Source: Cohnella lubricantis
GTDB taxonomy: Bacteria > Bacillota > Bacilli > Paenibacillales > Paenibacillaceae
Assembly: GCF_014212015.1 (NCBI RefSeq)
Contig: NZ_JACJVN010000033.1
Location: forward strand, 124,001-188,000
DNA length: 64,000 nucleotides
Direction of reading: 5' to 3'
Part shown: in pieces, positions 8,712 to 18,296 of the stretch
Numbering within the stretch: the first letter of the stretch is position 1
How the letters are laid out: the number at the start of each line of letters is the position of its first letter
Translations under genes and position numbers: made by a program
Notes under the pieces: model-generated
The model's database searches: none
Told to the model about the DNA's origin: nothing
What the model saw: only the letters and a program-made list of their open reading frames with translations

Positions 8712-9209
8712 ATGAGGAAGAAGCTATTCTGGCTGCTGTCCGGGCTCGCTCTTATCCTTGTTCTCGCTGCCTGCGGGAAGGCTTCTGACAATGAGAACGA
8801 GACAGCCTCCGCCATTCAGATGCAGCCGAACGGCGACCTCCAGGAGAAGACCGCATCGACGTCGGTTATGCCGGCGTTCCTGAGCGAAGAGTCTGAGACT
8901 GTACGGCTCGCATACACCGCTGCGGCCAAACTGATGGACACGCTGCAGTTCATTCCTTGCTATTGCGGCTGCGGACTATCCGCGGGTCACAGGAGCAATC
9001 TGGACTGCTTCATCGCAGGCGTTCGGGAGGACGGCGCCGTCATCTGGGACGATCATGGCACGGGCTGCGGCGTCTGCCAGCAGATTGCGCTGCAAGCGGC
9101 CAAGCTGAAGCAAGAAGGCCGTTCCGACTTGGAGATTCGCCAATTCGTCGACGAGACGTACGGCGAAGGCTACGCGGCACCGACGGACACCCCGATGCCG
9201 AACGCTTAA
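8712..9209 (+). CDS. PCYCGC-motif lipoprotein
   Basis: A 165-residue exported lipoprotein. Residues 1-20 are a signal peptide ending in the lipobox LAAC, with Cys21 as the lipid site. A disordered Asn/Glu/Ser-rich linker follows. The core holds IPCYCGCGLS at about 81-90, SNLDCFI, and a GTGCGVCQQIA stretch. These cysteines define the PCYCGC-motif family, whose biochemical role is unknown to me; the Cys arrangement suggests metal or redox chemistry outside the membrane. It starts 12 bases after ispG and ends with a strong terminator, so it is probably the last gene of the clpP-clpX-ispG transcript. Confidence 0.9.
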   Translation: MRKKLFWLLSGLALILVLAACGKASDNENETASAIQMQPNGDLQEKTASTSVMPAFLSEESETVRLAYTAAAKLMDTLQFIPCYCGCGLSAGHRSNLDCFIAGVREDGAVIWDDHGTGCGVCQQIALQAAKLKQEGRSDLEIRQFVDETYGEGYAAPTDTPMPNA

Positions 9210-9243
9210 GAAAAAGATCCATCATGACTATATCCTTCGCTAA

Positions 9244-9279
9244 CCGGGCAATACTAACTAGTATAAGCCCGGCTTTTTT
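9244..9279 (+). terminator. Intrinsic terminator after the PCYCGC lipoprotein
   Basis: CCGGGC (9244-9249) pairs with GCCCGG (9267-9272), with an inner ATACT/AGTAT stem, followed by a run of six T. Confidence 0.92.
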
Positions 9280-9328
9280 ATGCCGATTTGCGTTGTACGG
9301 TTACGAGGGTACGGAAAGGATGGATCCA

Positions 9329-11134
9329 ATGACTCTGAGCACTTTGTTGATGTTCGTGCAAGTATTTTTTGCCGTGGTAATCGGCGTTTATTTCTGGAAC
9401 CTACTGCGCAATCAGAAGAGCAACCGTACCGCCGTCGACCGGGAATCGCGCAAGGAGATGGACAAACTCAGGAAGCTTCGCTCAATCTCGCTGACGAAGC
9501 CGCTCGCCGAGAAGACCCGGCCGGCTTCGATGTCTGACATTGTGGGTCAGAAGGAAGGCTTGCGCGCGCTTAAAGCCGCGCTCTGCAGCAGCAATCCGCA
9601 GCACGTCATCGTCTACGGCCCTCCCGGCGTCGGCAAGACGGCAGCTGCCCGCGTCATTCTGGAAGAAGCGAAGCGCAATCCGGCATCGCCGTTCCGCCTG
9701 GACGCCAAGTTCACGGAGATCGACGCCACGACGGCGCGCTTCGACGAACGGGGCATCGCGGATCCCCTCATCGGATCGGTTCACGATCCGATCTATCAGG
9801 GCGCAGGCGCGATGGGCGTGGCGGGCATTCCGCAGCCGAAGCCCGGCGCGGTGACGAAGGCGCATGGCGGCATTCTGTTCATCGACGAGATCGGCGAGCT
9901 TCATCCGATCCAACTGAATAAGCTGCTGAAGGTGCTCGAGGACCGCAAGGTATTCCTCGAGAGCGCCTATTATCACGCGGAAGATCCGAACATTCCCATG
10001 TATATACACGATATATTCCAGAATGGCTTGCCAGCCGACTTCCGGCTCGTCGGCGCGACGACACGGTCGCCGAACGATCTGCCGCCCGCTCTTCGAAGCC
10101 GATGCATGGAAGTATATTTCCGGCCGCTGCTGCCCGACGAGATCGGGCAGATCGCCGAGAACGCGATCGCGAAGATCGGCTTCCAGCCGCAGCCGGAAGC
10201 GGTTGAAGTCGTCAAGCGTTACGCGACGAACGGCCGTGAAGCGGTCAACATGGTGCAGTTGGCGGCAGGCCTCGCACTGTCTGAGAATCGGCAGCATCTA
10301 AGCGCCGCCGACGTCGAATGGGTGGCGAACAGCAGCCAGCTGCCGCCGCGTCCGGACCGCAAGGTGCCGGCGGAGCCGAAGGTTGGCTTAGTCAACGGCC
10401 TCGCCGTCTATGGCCCGAGCATGGGCGCGCTGCTCGAGATCGAAGTGACCGCTATTCCGGCAGCGCAAGGCAAAGGCACCTTCACCATCACCGGCGTTGT
10501 AGAAGAGGAAGAGCTTGGCGGAGGCCAGCGGACGCTGCGCCGCAAGAGCATGGCGAAGGGCTCGGTCGAGAACGTCGCGACGGTGCTGCGCCGATACGGC
10601 CTGCATCCGGAGAACTTCGATCTGCACATCAACTTTCCGGGCGGTTCGCCGGTTGACGGACCTTCCGCCGGCGTGGCGATGGCCGTCGCCATCGCATCGG
10701 CCATCACAGGCCGTCCGGTGGACAACAAGCTGGCGATGACCGGCGAGATCAGCATCCATGGCAAAGTGAAGCCGGTCGGCGGTGTCGTCGCCAAAGTCGA
10801 AGCGGCTTTCCAGGCAGGAGCGGATACGGTCATTATTCCGAAGGAGAACTGGCAGGCGATCTTCGAAGGGCTGGAAGGCGTCTCGGTGGTCGCCGTCGAG
10901 AGCATCGAGGAAGTGTTCGCCCGAATCTTCGGCGAACAGCTGACCGAACAGAGCGAAGTCGATGCGGCGGAACGGCCGATCGCCGCGGATGCGTTCGCCG
11001 CCGCTCCGGTGGCCGTGCTTCACGCCGGCAGCATGGGGATAGAGCCGCCTCCGCAGCAGCAGACGCAGCCGAAGGCTCACTACCCGCAGACCGGCCACGG
11101 CGCTGGCGGCACCGGCGCTCCGGTGCCGGGTTAA
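9329..11134 (+). CDS. lonB: Membrane-anchored ATP-dependent protease LonB
   Basis: A 601-residue Lon-family protease without the N-terminal LON substrate domain. Residues 1-25 (MTLSTLLMFVQVFFAVVIGVYFW) form a membrane anchor. Walker A GPPGVGKT is at 97-104, and ILFIDEIGEL is the Walker B. The C-terminal protease domain has catalytic Ser446 in DGPSAGVAM and Lys489. ATG 9329 is preferred over ATG 9320 because GGAAAGG at 9313-9319 is nine bases from the former and touches the latter. The last 60 residues are a Pro/Gln/Gly-rich tail that makes it longer than B. subtilis LonB (552 aa), where lonB is forespore expressed. I see no clear sigma-F promoter here. Confidence 0.95.
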   Translation: MTLSTLLMFVQVFFAVVIGVYFWNLLRNQKSNRTAVDRESRKEMDKLRKLRSISLTKPLAEKTRPASMSDIVGQKEGLRALKAALCSSNPQHVIVYGPPGVGKTAAARVILEEAKRNPASPFRLDAKFTEIDATTARFDERGIADPLIGSVHDPIYQGAGAMGVAGIPQPKPGAVTKAHGGILFIDEIGELHPIQLNKLLKVLEDRKVFLESAYYHAEDPNIPMYIHDIFQNGLPADFRLVGATTRSPNDLPPALRSRCMEVYFRPLLPDEIGQIAENAIAKIGFQPQPEAVEVVKRYATNGREAVNMVQLAAGLALSENRQHLSAADVEWVANSSQLPPRPDRKVPAEPKVGLVNGLAVYGPSMGALLEIEVTAIPAAQGKGTFTITGVVEEEELGGGQRTLRRKSMAKGSVENVATVLRRYGLHPENFDLHINFPGGSPVDGPSAGVAMAVAIASAITGRPVDNKLAMTGEISIHGKVKPVGGVVAKVEAAFQAGADTVIIPKENWQAIFEGLEGVSVVAVESIEEVFARIFGEQLTEQSEVDAAERPIAADAFAAAPVAVLHAGSMGIEPPPQQQTQPKAHYPQTGHGAGGTGAPVPG

Positions 11135-11160
11135 TGCCGGCGGCGGCAACCGGACACCCT

Positions 11161-11191
11161 GGGCGCTTCCCTTCGGGGCGGCGCTCTTTTT
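11161..11191 (+). terminator. Terminator after lonB
   Basis: GGGCGCTTCCC and GGGCGGCGCT-type arms around a TTCG tetraloop (11161-11185), followed by TTTTT. The stem has internal mismatches but the loop and T run are typical. Confidence 0.75.
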
Positions 11192-11200
11192 GTGTCCATT

Positions 11201-11229
11201 TTGCGGCAGGGAACAACATTTGATACAAT
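11201..11229 (+). promoter_or_regulatory. Sigma-A promoter of lonA
   Basis: TTGCGG (11201-11206), 17-bp spacer, TACAAT (11224-11229), 51 bases before the lonA start. It means lonA is transcribed separately from lonB. Confidence 0.7.
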
Positions 11230-11279
11230 GACTGGAGTACCTGTTAGACGACTTAAGACATCCTTGGAGGTGCCGGATC

Positions 11280-13721
11280 ATGGGATCGAACAAATCGAAA
11301 AGCCGCTCTCTGCCTCTATTGCCCTTGAGAGGGCTCCTGGTGTACCCGAGCATGGTGCTCCATCTGGACGTTGGCCGGGAGAAGTCGGTCAAGGCGCTCG
11401 AACAGTGCATGATCGACGATCACATGATCCTGCTGTGCTCGCAATCGGAAGTGAACATCGAAGAGCCGACGCAAGATGATATTTACCGGGTCGGAACGAT
11501 TGCGAAAGTCCGTCAAATGCTGAAGCTGCCCAATGGAACGATTCGCGTGCTGGTCGAAGGGGTCGTCCGCGCGGAGATCGATCAATATTTGCCTAACGAT
11601 AATTACTACGAGGTCGTCGCGCGCGAGCTTCCGGAGCGGTTAGACGGGGATTCGGAGCTGGATGCGCTCATGCGAGCCGTCCTTAGCCAATTCGAGCATT
11701 ACATCAACCTGTCCAAGAAGGTGACCCCCGAGACGTTAGCAGCCGTATCGGACATCGAAGAGCCGGGGCGCCTCGCCGACGTCATCACGAGCCATCTGTC
11801 GCTGAAGATCAAAGACAAGCAGGAGATACTCGAGACGCTGGACGTTCGCGAGAGGCTGGAGAAGCTGCTCGACTTCTTGAACAACGAACGCGAAGTGCTG
11901 GAGCTGGAACGCAAGATCAGCCAGCGGGTCAAGAAGCAGATGGAGAAGACGCAGAAGGAGTATTATCTTCGCGAGCAGATGAAGGCGATTCAGAAGGAGC
12001 TCGGCGACAAGGAAGGCCGGGCCGGCGAAGCCGAAGAGCTGCGCAATCAGCTCGCGGAAGCGAAGCTGCCGGAGAAGGTGGAGGCGAAGGTCGAGAAGGA
12101 GATCGACCGGCTGGAGAAGATGCCTGCCTCTTCTGCAGAGGGCGCAGTTATCCGAACGTACGTGGAATGGCTGCTTGCGCTGCCGTGGAACAAGGCGACG
12201 GAGGATCACTTGGATATCGCCAAAGCAGAGGAACTGCTCAATGAAGAGCACTTCGGCCTGGAGAAGCCGAAGGAGCGCGTGCTTGAATATTTAGCCGTGC
12301 AGCAGCTCGTTCAGAAGCTCAAGGGGCCGATCCTGTGCCTCGCCGGACCTCCCGGCGTCGGCAAGACGTCGCTTGGCCGCTCGATCGCCAAGTCGCTCGG
12401 CCGCGAGTTCGTGCGCGTCTCGCTAGGCGGCGTGCGCGATGAGGCGGAGATTCGCGGCCATCGCAGGACGTATGTCGGCGCGATGCCGGGACGCATTATC
12501 CAAGGCATGCGCAATGCGGGGACATCGAATCCGGTCTTCCTGCTCGACGAGATCGACAAGATGGCGATGGACTTCCGCGGCGATCCGGCATCGGCTATGT
12601 TGGAGGTGCTCGATCCGGAGCAGAACGCGACGTTCAGCGACCACTATATCGAGATGCCGTTCGATCTGTCCAAAGTGATGTTCATCACGACGGCGAACGC
12701 CGTTCACCAGATTCCGCGGCCGCTGCTGGACCGGATGGAAGTGCTGTACATCCCGGGCTACACCGAGCTGGAGAAGCTGGAGATCGCGCGCAAGCATCTG
12801 CTGCCGAAGCAGAAGCGCGACCATGGCTTGGCCGACGAGCAATTGGCCATCAAGGATGAGATATTGCTGCAGCTGATTCGCGATTACACGCGCGAATCCG
12901 GCGTCCGCAACCTGGAGCAGCAGTTGGCGGCGATTAGCCGCAAGGCGGCGAAGCTCATCGTCGCCAATCCCGAAGCGGCGCCGATCGTTGTAGACAGCGC
13001 GAAGCTGAAGGAATTCCTCGGCCCGGCCAAGTTCCGGTACGGGATGGCGGAGCTCGAAGACCAGATCGGCGCCGTTACCGGCCTAGCCTGGACGGAGGTC
13101 GGCGGCGATACGCTGGTCATCGAGGTGAGCGTCATGCCGGGCAGCGGCAAGCTGACGCTGACGGGCAAGCTGGGCGATGTCATGAAGGAATCCGCCCAAG
13201 CCGCGTTCAGCTACATTCGCAGCCGCGCGAAGGAATGGGGCATCGACCCGGCTTTCCACGAGAAGAACGACATTCATATTCATATCCCCGAAGGGGCAAT
13301 TCCGAAGGACGGTCCTTCTGCCGGCATTACGATGGCGACGGCGCTCGTCTCTGCGCTCGCCGGGCTGCGCGTCAACCGCGAGGTGGCGATGACCGGAGAG
13401 ATCACGCTGCGCGGCCGCGTGCTGCCGATCGGCGGGCTGAAGGAGAAGTCGCTTGCGGCTCACCGGGCCGGCATTAAGAAGGTGCTCATCCCGAAGGATA
13501 ACGAGCGAGATCTGCGAGACATTCCGGATAGCGTGAAGGCGGATATGACGTTCGTGCCCGTCTCTCATCTAGACGAAGTGCTTCAGCATGCGCTGTCCGA
13601 CCCGCTGCCGGAGCGCAGCGGCCGGGATGAGGACGAACCGGCGTTCGCCGAAGGCAACGCCGCTATTCCGCCGGCGGTAGAGAGCGATGGCAAAGACGCT
13701 CCGCCGCTCGGCACACATTGA
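11280..13721 (+). CDS. lonA: ATP-dependent protease La (Lon)
   Basis: An 813-residue cytoplasmic AAA+ protease. The N-terminal LON domain (about 12-205) starts [22 protein letters not shown]; a coiled-coil linker follows ([20 protein letters not shown]). Walker A GPPGVGKT is at 356-363. The catalytic dyad is Ser680 in DGPSAGITM and Lys723 in GGLKEKS, matching E. coli S679/K722 by spacing. It degrades damaged and regulatory proteins. A GGAGG site precedes ATG 11280. The C-terminus carries an extra acidic/Pro tail. engB follows after 19 bases, so lonA and engB are an operon. Confidence 0.98.
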   Translation: MGSNKSKSRSLPLLPLRGLLVYPSMVLHLDVGREKSVKALEQCMIDDHMILLCSQSEVNIEEPTQDDIYRVGTIAKVRQMLKLPNGTIRVLVEGVVRAEIDQYLPNDNYYEVVARELPERLDGDSELDALMRAVLSQFEHYINLSKKVTPETLAAVSDIEEPGRLADVITSHLSLKIKDKQEILETLDVRERLEKLLDFLNNEREVLELERKISQRVKKQMEKTQKEYYLREQMKAIQKELGDKEGRAGEAEELRNQLAEAKLPEKVEAKVEKEIDRLEKMPASSAEGAVIRTYVEWLLALPWNKATEDHLDIAKAEELLNEEHFGLEKPKERVLEYLAVQQLVQKLKGPILCLAGPPGVGKTSLGRSIAKSLGREFVRVSLGGVRDEAEIRGHRRTYVGAMPGRIIQGMRNAGTSNPVFLLDEIDKMAMDFRGDPASAMLEVLDPEQNATFSDHYIEMPFDLSKVMFITTANAVHQIPRPLLDRMEVLYIPGYTELEKLEIARKHLLPKQKRDHGLADEQLAIKDEILLQLIRDYTRESGVRNLEQQLAAISRKAAKLIVANPEAAPIVVDSAKLKEFLGPAKFRYGMAELEDQIGAVTGLAWTEVGGDTLVIEVSVMPGSGKLTLTGKLGDVMKESAQAAFSYIRSRAKEWGIDPAFHEKNDIHIHIPEGAIPKDGPSAGITMATALVSALAGLRVNREVAMTGEITLRGRVLPIGGLKEKSLAAHRAGIKKVLIPKDNERDLRDIPDSVKADMTFVPVSHLDEVLQHALSDPLPERSGRDEDEPAFAEGNAAIPPAVESDGKDAPPLGTH

Positions 13722-13740
13722 CAGGAGCAGAATATACCTT

Positions 13741-14385
13741 ATGAAGATCAAAACCAGCGAATTTGTCATTAGCGCCGTCGGCCCCAAGCAATACCCCGAG
13801 GACGGCTTTCCCGAGGTAGCGCTTGCGGGCCGGTCGAACGTCGGCAAATCCTCGCTGATCAACCGCTTGTTGCTGCGCAAGAATCTTGCCCGAACCAGTT
13901 CACAGCCGGGCAAGACGCAGCAGCTGAACTATTACCGCATTAACGACGAGCTGTTCTTCGTCGACGTTCCCGGCTACGGTTACGCCCGGGTATCGAAGAC
14001 CGAGCGCGAAGCGTGGGGCAAGATGATCGAGAACTACCTGCGCAATCGCGAGCCGCTGCGGCTCGTCATTCTGCTGGTCGATCTGCGCCATCCGCCGACC
14101 GCCTTGGACGTCTCGATGTACGAGTGGCTGTCCCATTACGATATTCCGATCTGCGTGGTCGGCACGAAGGCCGATAAGCTGAGCAAGAACCAGCTTCCGA
14201 AGCATGCGAAGCAGGTTCGCGAGACGCTGGGCATGCCCAAGGGACAGCCGCTTGTCCTCTTCTCCTCGGAGACCGGGATGGGAAGGGACGAATTATGGAG
14301 CATTATCGAGCAAGCGGCCGAATTGACCGCAAACTCCCCCCAGGAACCGCAGAATGACCCGCAGGAAAGCGAGGATACTGAGTAA
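13741..14385 (+). CDS. engB: Ribosome biogenesis GTPase EngB/YsxC
   Basis: A 214-residue TrmE-Era-EngA-EngB GTPase needed for 50S subunit assembly. G1 is [10 protein letters not shown]2/switch region [14 protein letters not shown]3 DVPGYGYA, G4 GTKADK. The ATG at 13741 follows AGGAGC; a longer in-frame reading from 13687 would overlap lonA and has no binding site. The tail after residue 195 is acidic and polar ([17 protein letters not shown]). The lonA-engB pair is conserved in Bacillales. An intrinsic terminator follows. Confidence 0.97.
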   Translation: MKIKTSEFVISAVGPKQYPEDGFPEVALAGRSNVGKSSLINRLLLRKNLARTSSQPGKTQQLNYYRINDELFFVDVPGYGYARVSKTEREAWGKMIENYLRNREPLRLVILLVDLRHPPTALDVSMYEWLSHYDIPICVVGTKADKLSKNQLPKHAKQVRETLGMPKGQPLVLFSSETGMGRDELWSIIEQAAELTANSPQEPQNDPQESEDTE

Positions 14386-14396
14386 AAGCTTGAGAA

Positions 14397-14420
14397 GATT
14401 CCGGCAGGAATCGTTTTTTT
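14397..14420 (+). terminator. Terminator after engB
   Basis: GATTCC (14397-14402) and GGAATC (14407-14412) form a 6-bp stem with a 4-base loop, followed by G and seven T. Confidence 0.8.
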
Positions 14421-14537
14421 CCGGTTTATCCTTGAATATCGCGATTGGCTCGCAAGAAATCATCCTCGGAGTTATCGTATAATGAAGAAGAAGCTAAGCA
14501 GTCACCTTCGCAACAAAATGGAATTGAGGAGATTTCT

Positions 14538-15128
14538 ATGGCTCAAAGAGTAGCCACGGAGTATGTCAATGCGAGTATCCAAGTGACGGAAGCCGAAATG
14601 CCTATTCTCATGTCTCTGTGCGAAGCCCAGCAGCTGCGTCTGCAAGTGTTCGTGCTCGATAACGGTAATCATGAGGTTGTACTTCAAGACGAGGCCGGCG
14701 GGGAAGCGATCCGCCTCACCTTCGAACGGATTCACGGCCATTATGTATGCGTTCTGTCCTGCCGCGTCGAACAGCTGAAGCTGACGAACGTTCTTCGCAA
14801 GCTGATCTCCGCGTTTAAGGGAGATGCAGTCGTCAACCGAATCTACCAAGGCTTCACGATGGTGTATCACTATCTGGAGGGCAAGGTTATCCGGATCGTC
14901 GAAGTGAAGGGTGACCAGCACAAGACGGTCTTCGAGCATCGCGATACGATCGGAAGGATGGAAGCCCAGTTCAGGCGCCAGACGGTGGAGGAAGAGATCG
15001 GCATCCTGCGCCGCGCGGTGAACGAACTGCTCGATCTGCGCAACCAAACGTCGGCCGCCGCGGAGATCGCGGATATTGACGAGAGATTGCAGCACCACAG
15101 CCGCTTGCTGTTCGCTTTGGAAGCTTAA
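14538..15128 (+). CDS. Conserved protein of unknown function between engB and hemA (196 aa)
   Basis: A 196-residue soluble protein starting MAQRVATEYVNASIQVTEAEMP. ATG 14538 follows TTGAGGAG; a TTG at 14445 in the same frame has no ribosome binding site. The middle (LQVFVLDNGNHEVVLQDEAGGEAIRLTFE region) looks like a beta sheet, and the last 60 residues form a coiled coil (MEAQFRRQTVEEEIGILRRA). I recognise no catalytic motif. It has its own terminator before and after, so it is probably transcribed alone. B. subtilis has the unrelated-looking ysxD at a similar position. No function proposed. Confidence 0.75.
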   Translation: MAQRVATEYVNASIQVTEAEMPILMSLCEAQQLRLQVFVLDNGNHEVVLQDEAGGEAIRLTFERIHGHYVCVLSCRVEQLKLTNVLRKLISAFKGDAVVNRIYQGFTMVYHYLEGKVIRIVEVKGDQHKTVFEHRDTIGRMEAQFRRQTVEEEIGILRRAVNELLDLRNQTSAAAEIADIDERLQHHSRLLFALEA

Positions 15129-15160
15129 TGACGCAACAATATATATCCTCCTTCATTATG

Positions 15161-15200
15161 AAGAGTCTGTCGGCAATTATAGCCGGCAGGCTCTTTTTAT
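15161..15200 (+). terminator. Intrinsic terminator after the 196-residue gene
   Basis: AAGAGTCTGTCGGC (15161-15174) pairs with GCCGGCAGGCTCTT (15182-15195) with one or two mismatches, followed by TTTTTATTTTT. Confidence 0.88.
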
Positions 15201-15304
15201 TTTTCGCCTCCTTCGACTAAATATGACTGAAAATGGCAACTAACTCTCTCCTATCGGCGTTTTCTTATTTGTAGATGGTTCAGAGAGAAAGAGGGGGTGC
15301 GAAG

Positions 15305-16747
15305 GTGGGCAAATGGTTCGTGATTGCGGCTGCAACGGCGATAACGGCAATGGCGGTGACCGGCTGTCAAGATGCAACTAAACCGGGCGAACTGAAGCCG
15401 CTGGGCAAGAATGACAAAGCGGCGATCAAGGTCATGTTCTCCGGCGAGAACTATTTCTACCAAGAATACGGCCGCCTCTTTATGGGGCGATACCCGAATA
15501 TCGACGTCGAAGTCGCCGATACGCAATCGCTTCATCAGCCGGTTGGAGGCGTCTTCAGCTTGAAGGGATACGATGAAGCGGTTCGAACATTCATCGACGA
15601 GCAACAGCCCGATGTTCTGGAATTGTCGGCCGATCAGTATGCGCAATTCACGGCGGAGGGCAGACTGCTCAATCTTGAACCTGTCATTAAGCAGGACCAA
15701 TTCGATACGGAGAGCATTCATCCTGCAGTCCTGCAGCTGCTCCGGGACAAAGGCAACGGCGCTTTGTACGGCTTAAGTCCCCAATTCCGCAGTCAGGCAC
15801 TGTTCTACAACGCGGATCTGTTCCGCCAATACGGCGTGGAGCCGCCAAGCGATTCGATGAGCTGGAGCGAACTGCTGCTTTTAGCCGAGCGGTTTCCGAC
15901 GGAGAATGAAAAGGGCAAGCGGCTTTACGGATTTACGTTCGAAGGATCCTCCACCCTGATCACGATCGTCTATCAGATAGCCATGACGGAGAATCTGCTC
16001 GCCGTGTCTCCTGACGGCAAGACAGCGACGGTGACGAGCGGCGCGTGGAAGCGGGTGTTCGAGATAGCAATCGGCGCTTTCCGTTCGCGAGCGGTGAATT
16101 TGGCTGACGAACCGCAGCCGGACGCTGGAACGCCTGCAACGGCGGATAATCTCTCGAACGAGAATGCGTTCGCGGCGGGACGGTCGGCGATGACGCTGGA
16201 CAGTTCCAATTTGATTCAAATCATCGCTCAATCCCAAGAAGTCTTAACCACGGACAAGCCGTTCGATTGGCATCTCGTCACCGAACCGGTCGGATCGAAC
16301 GATCGCACGACCGGAGACTCCTTCAGCGTCGATACGGTGTTCGCCGTGAATGCTCATTCGGCGAATCCCCGCGCAGCTTGGGAATTCATCAAGTACGTGA
16401 GCGGGGAAGATTATGCTCGAGCCAAGTCGCACGCGCTCACGGCAGGTCAATTATTATCCCGCACCGACGCGATCCGGGATTCGGAAGGAAGAGGCTACGA
16501 GGCGTTCTACAAGCTCCAGTCGGGACCGGAGAAGACCCTTGGTCTGAACAAGGCGCCAATCGAATTTAACAGCTCATTATTCAGCTTGCTTAACGACGAG
16601 TTAAGTCAGGTCGCCAGCGGCGCTATATCTCTGGATGAGGCGATGAACGCCATTCAGAGCGGTGCGCAAGCGACGTTGGACGAAGCCTGGGAGCGAGATA
16701 AACTAAGCAAAGCCGAATCAAGCAACTCGCCCGCAGCTTCCGACTGA
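15305..16747 (+). CDS. Extracellular solute-binding lipoprotein, copy 1
   Basis: A 480-residue type-1 extracellular solute-binding protein. Residues 1-20 are a signal peptide with lipobox VTGC, lipid on Cys21. The GTG start at 15305 lies seven bases after GAGGGGG. The fold signature includes NIDVEVADTQ, DVLELSADQYAQFTAEGRLLNLEP, GLSPQFRSQALFYNADLFRQYGVEPP and FAVNAHSANPRAAWEFIKYVSGEDY, as in sugar-binding ABC components. No permease or ATPase gene is near. The next gene is a clear paralogue 38 bases downstream. Substrate unknown; a sensory or structural role is possible. Confidence 0.88.
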   Translation: MGKWFVIAAATAITAMAVTGCQDATKPGELKPLGKNDKAAIKVMFSGENYFYQEYGRLFMGRYPNIDVEVADTQSLHQPVGGVFSLKGYDEAVRTFIDEQQPDVLELSADQYAQFTAEGRLLNLEPVIKQDQFDTESIHPAVLQLLRDKGNGALYGLSPQFRSQALFYNADLFRQYGVEPPSDSMSWSELLLLAERFPTENEKGKRLYGFTFEGSSTLITIVYQIAMTENLLAVSPDGKTATVTSGAWKRVFEIAIGAFRSRAVNLADEPQPDAGTPATADNLSNENAFAAGRSAMTLDSSNLIQIIAQSQEVLTTDKPFDWHLVTEPVGSNDRTTGDSFSVDTVFAVNAHSANPRAAWEFIKYVSGEDYARAKSHALTAGQLLSRTDAIRDSEGRGYEAFYKLQSGPEKTLGLNKAPIEFNSSLFSLLNDELSQVASGAISLDEAMNAIQSGAQATLDEAWERDKLSKAESSNSPAASD

Positions 16748-16785
16748 TTCATGCGGGCGTGAGTCGATTAGAGGAGGAGAACCAG

Positions 16786-18195
16786 TTGAAGCGAGGATTG
16801 ACGATATCCATTGTCGGATGGTTCATCTTATGCTTGCTGACAGCTTGTGCCGGGGGCGGGAACGGCAAGGACAAGCTGGAGAAGCTCGATCCGGAAGAGC
16901 AGGTGACCTTGAAGGTCATGGCTCCGGACGAGAACTATTTTTTCCAAACATACGGCAGTCTGTTCATCAGTCAGTTCCCGAACGTCGACGTGGAGGTCGC
17001 GAACATGCAGCCTTTGTTCAGCCAGGGATCTACTCAAGAGTCGCTCCAGCAATTCGTCGAAGACAACGAACCCGACGTTCTGTTGCTGAATGCGGATCAA
17101 TACGAGCAGATGGCCCAGACCGGCAAGCTATTCGCGCTCGATTCGGTGATTGTTCAGGACAAGTATGATCTGCAAGGCATTCAGCCCTCGATCTTGAATC
17201 TTCTCCGAACCAAAGGTAACGGTAATCTATATGGCCTAAGTCCGACATTCCAGAGCGAAGCGCTATTTTATAATATAGATCTGTTTCAAAAATACGGCGT
17301 GGAGCCGCCCCGTGACGCGATGACCTGGGAGGAGATTCTCGCGCTGGCCGAAAGGTTCCCGGCAGAGGGAGACAAAGACAACCGCGTGTACGGCATCAGC
17401 TTCTCGTTCTATACTCCTCCGGTTCAACTGGCGTTGTCCATTGCTAGAACGGAAGGGCTGCGGTTCGTTGATGCTGATGCGACCCAAGTGACCCTGACAG
17501 GCGACGGATGGAAGCGGGCGTTCCAGTCTGCGGCGGATGCGATCCGCTCGGAAGCGATTCTCATTCCAGATCCGAGCGCTCAGGCAGGGGCCGTGTTCCT
17601 TCAGGACTACTACAATCAGGATCCCTTCCTCTCAGGCAAGGCGGCCATGATGATCGATAATACGTATGAAGTCCAGGATATATTGGGCTCCAAGAGATAC
17701 ACCGCCAACAAACAGCCCTTCAACTGGGGGATCACGACGGCGCCGGTAAGCGCCAGCGCTCGGAATGAGAGCGTGTACGTCACCGTGAACGATATCTTCG
17801 CCGTCAATGCACAATCGCCTCACATAAGAGCGGCATGGGAATTCATAAAGTATATAACTGGTGACGATTATGCCAGAGTCAACGCCAAATCTTCGCCTTC
17901 CGGAGAACTTCTGGCGAGAACGGCGTATATTCGGGATTCGGACGGCGTCAGCCTGGAGCCGTTCTACAAGCTGGCGCCGGCCGATCCAGCGTCAACCGGA
18001 CTAGAGAACACGCCGGATAGCTTTCAAATGCAGCTCGTCGAGCTGTTGTCGGATGAGATGGACAAGCTAATCGCCGGTGACGAGAGTGTCGACGAAGCGC
18101 TGCGGTCGTTGCAAGACAAAGCGCAGGCGGCGCTCGATCAGGCGACTTTGGAGAAGCAAGCAGAAGAGTCGGCCCCGCCTAAATCAAATGAATAA
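16786..18195 (+). CDS. Extracellular solute-binding lipoprotein, copy 2 (tandem paralogue)
   Basis: A 469-residue paralogue of the preceding gene; the two share blocks in the same order (VMxxxENYFxQxYGxLF, DVLxLxADQYxQ, GLSPxFxSxALFYNxDLF, GVEPPxDxMxWxExLxLAERFP, WEFIKYxxGxDYAR). The signal peptide ends in LTAC with lipid Cys21. TTG 16786 is chosen because GAGGAGGAG lies just before it; a GTG at 16759 would add nine residues in front of the signal peptide. No transporter partner is present. No terminator is seen right after the stop. Confidence 0.88.
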   Translation: MKRGLTISIVGWFILCLLTACAGGGNGKDKLEKLDPEEQVTLKVMAPDENYFFQTYGSLFISQFPNVDVEVANMQPLFSQGSTQESLQQFVEDNEPDVLLLNADQYEQMAQTGKLFALDSVIVQDKYDLQGIQPSILNLLRTKGNGNLYGLSPTFQSEALFYNIDLFQKYGVEPPRDAMTWEEILALAERFPAEGDKDNRVYGISFSFYTPPVQLALSIARTEGLRFVDADATQVTLTGDGWKRAFQSAADAIRSEAILIPDPSAQAGAVFLQDYYNQDPFLSGKAAMMIDNTYEVQDILGSKRYTANKQPFNWGITTAPVSASARNESVYVTVNDIFAVNAQSPHIRAAWEFIKYITGDDYARVNAKSSPSGELLARTAYIRDSDGVSLEPFYKLAPADPASTGLENTPDSFQMQLVELLSDEMDKLIAGDESVDEALRSLQDKAQAALDQATLEKQAEESAPPKSNE

Positions 18196-18247
18196 GAAAC
18201 CATGTCAAATCCAACATTATCCTGCTTTTTCAAGTGGAAAAAAACTG

Positions 18248-18276
18248 TTGCATTTCAGGCGGATAGATGTTATTTT
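18248..18276 (+). promoter_or_regulatory. Candidate sigma-A promoter of speD
   Basis: TTGCAT (18248-18253), 17-bp spacer, TATTTT (18271-18276). Predicted start near 18283, just before the structured leader. A TTGACA at 18285-18290 has no matching -10 and is less likely. Confidence 0.45.
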
Positions 18277-18296
18277 TATTTTCGTTGACAACACAA

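Noticed and set aside
8957-9328. Extended N-terminus of LonB reaching into the lipoprotein gene
   Set aside because: The frame is open by chance; it crosses a terminator and lacks a binding site, while ATG 9329 has GGAAAGG and a membrane anchor right after it.
14445-14537. TTG start that extends the unknown gene after engB
   Set aside because: No ribosome binding site before the TTG; ATG 14538 follows TTGAGGAG.
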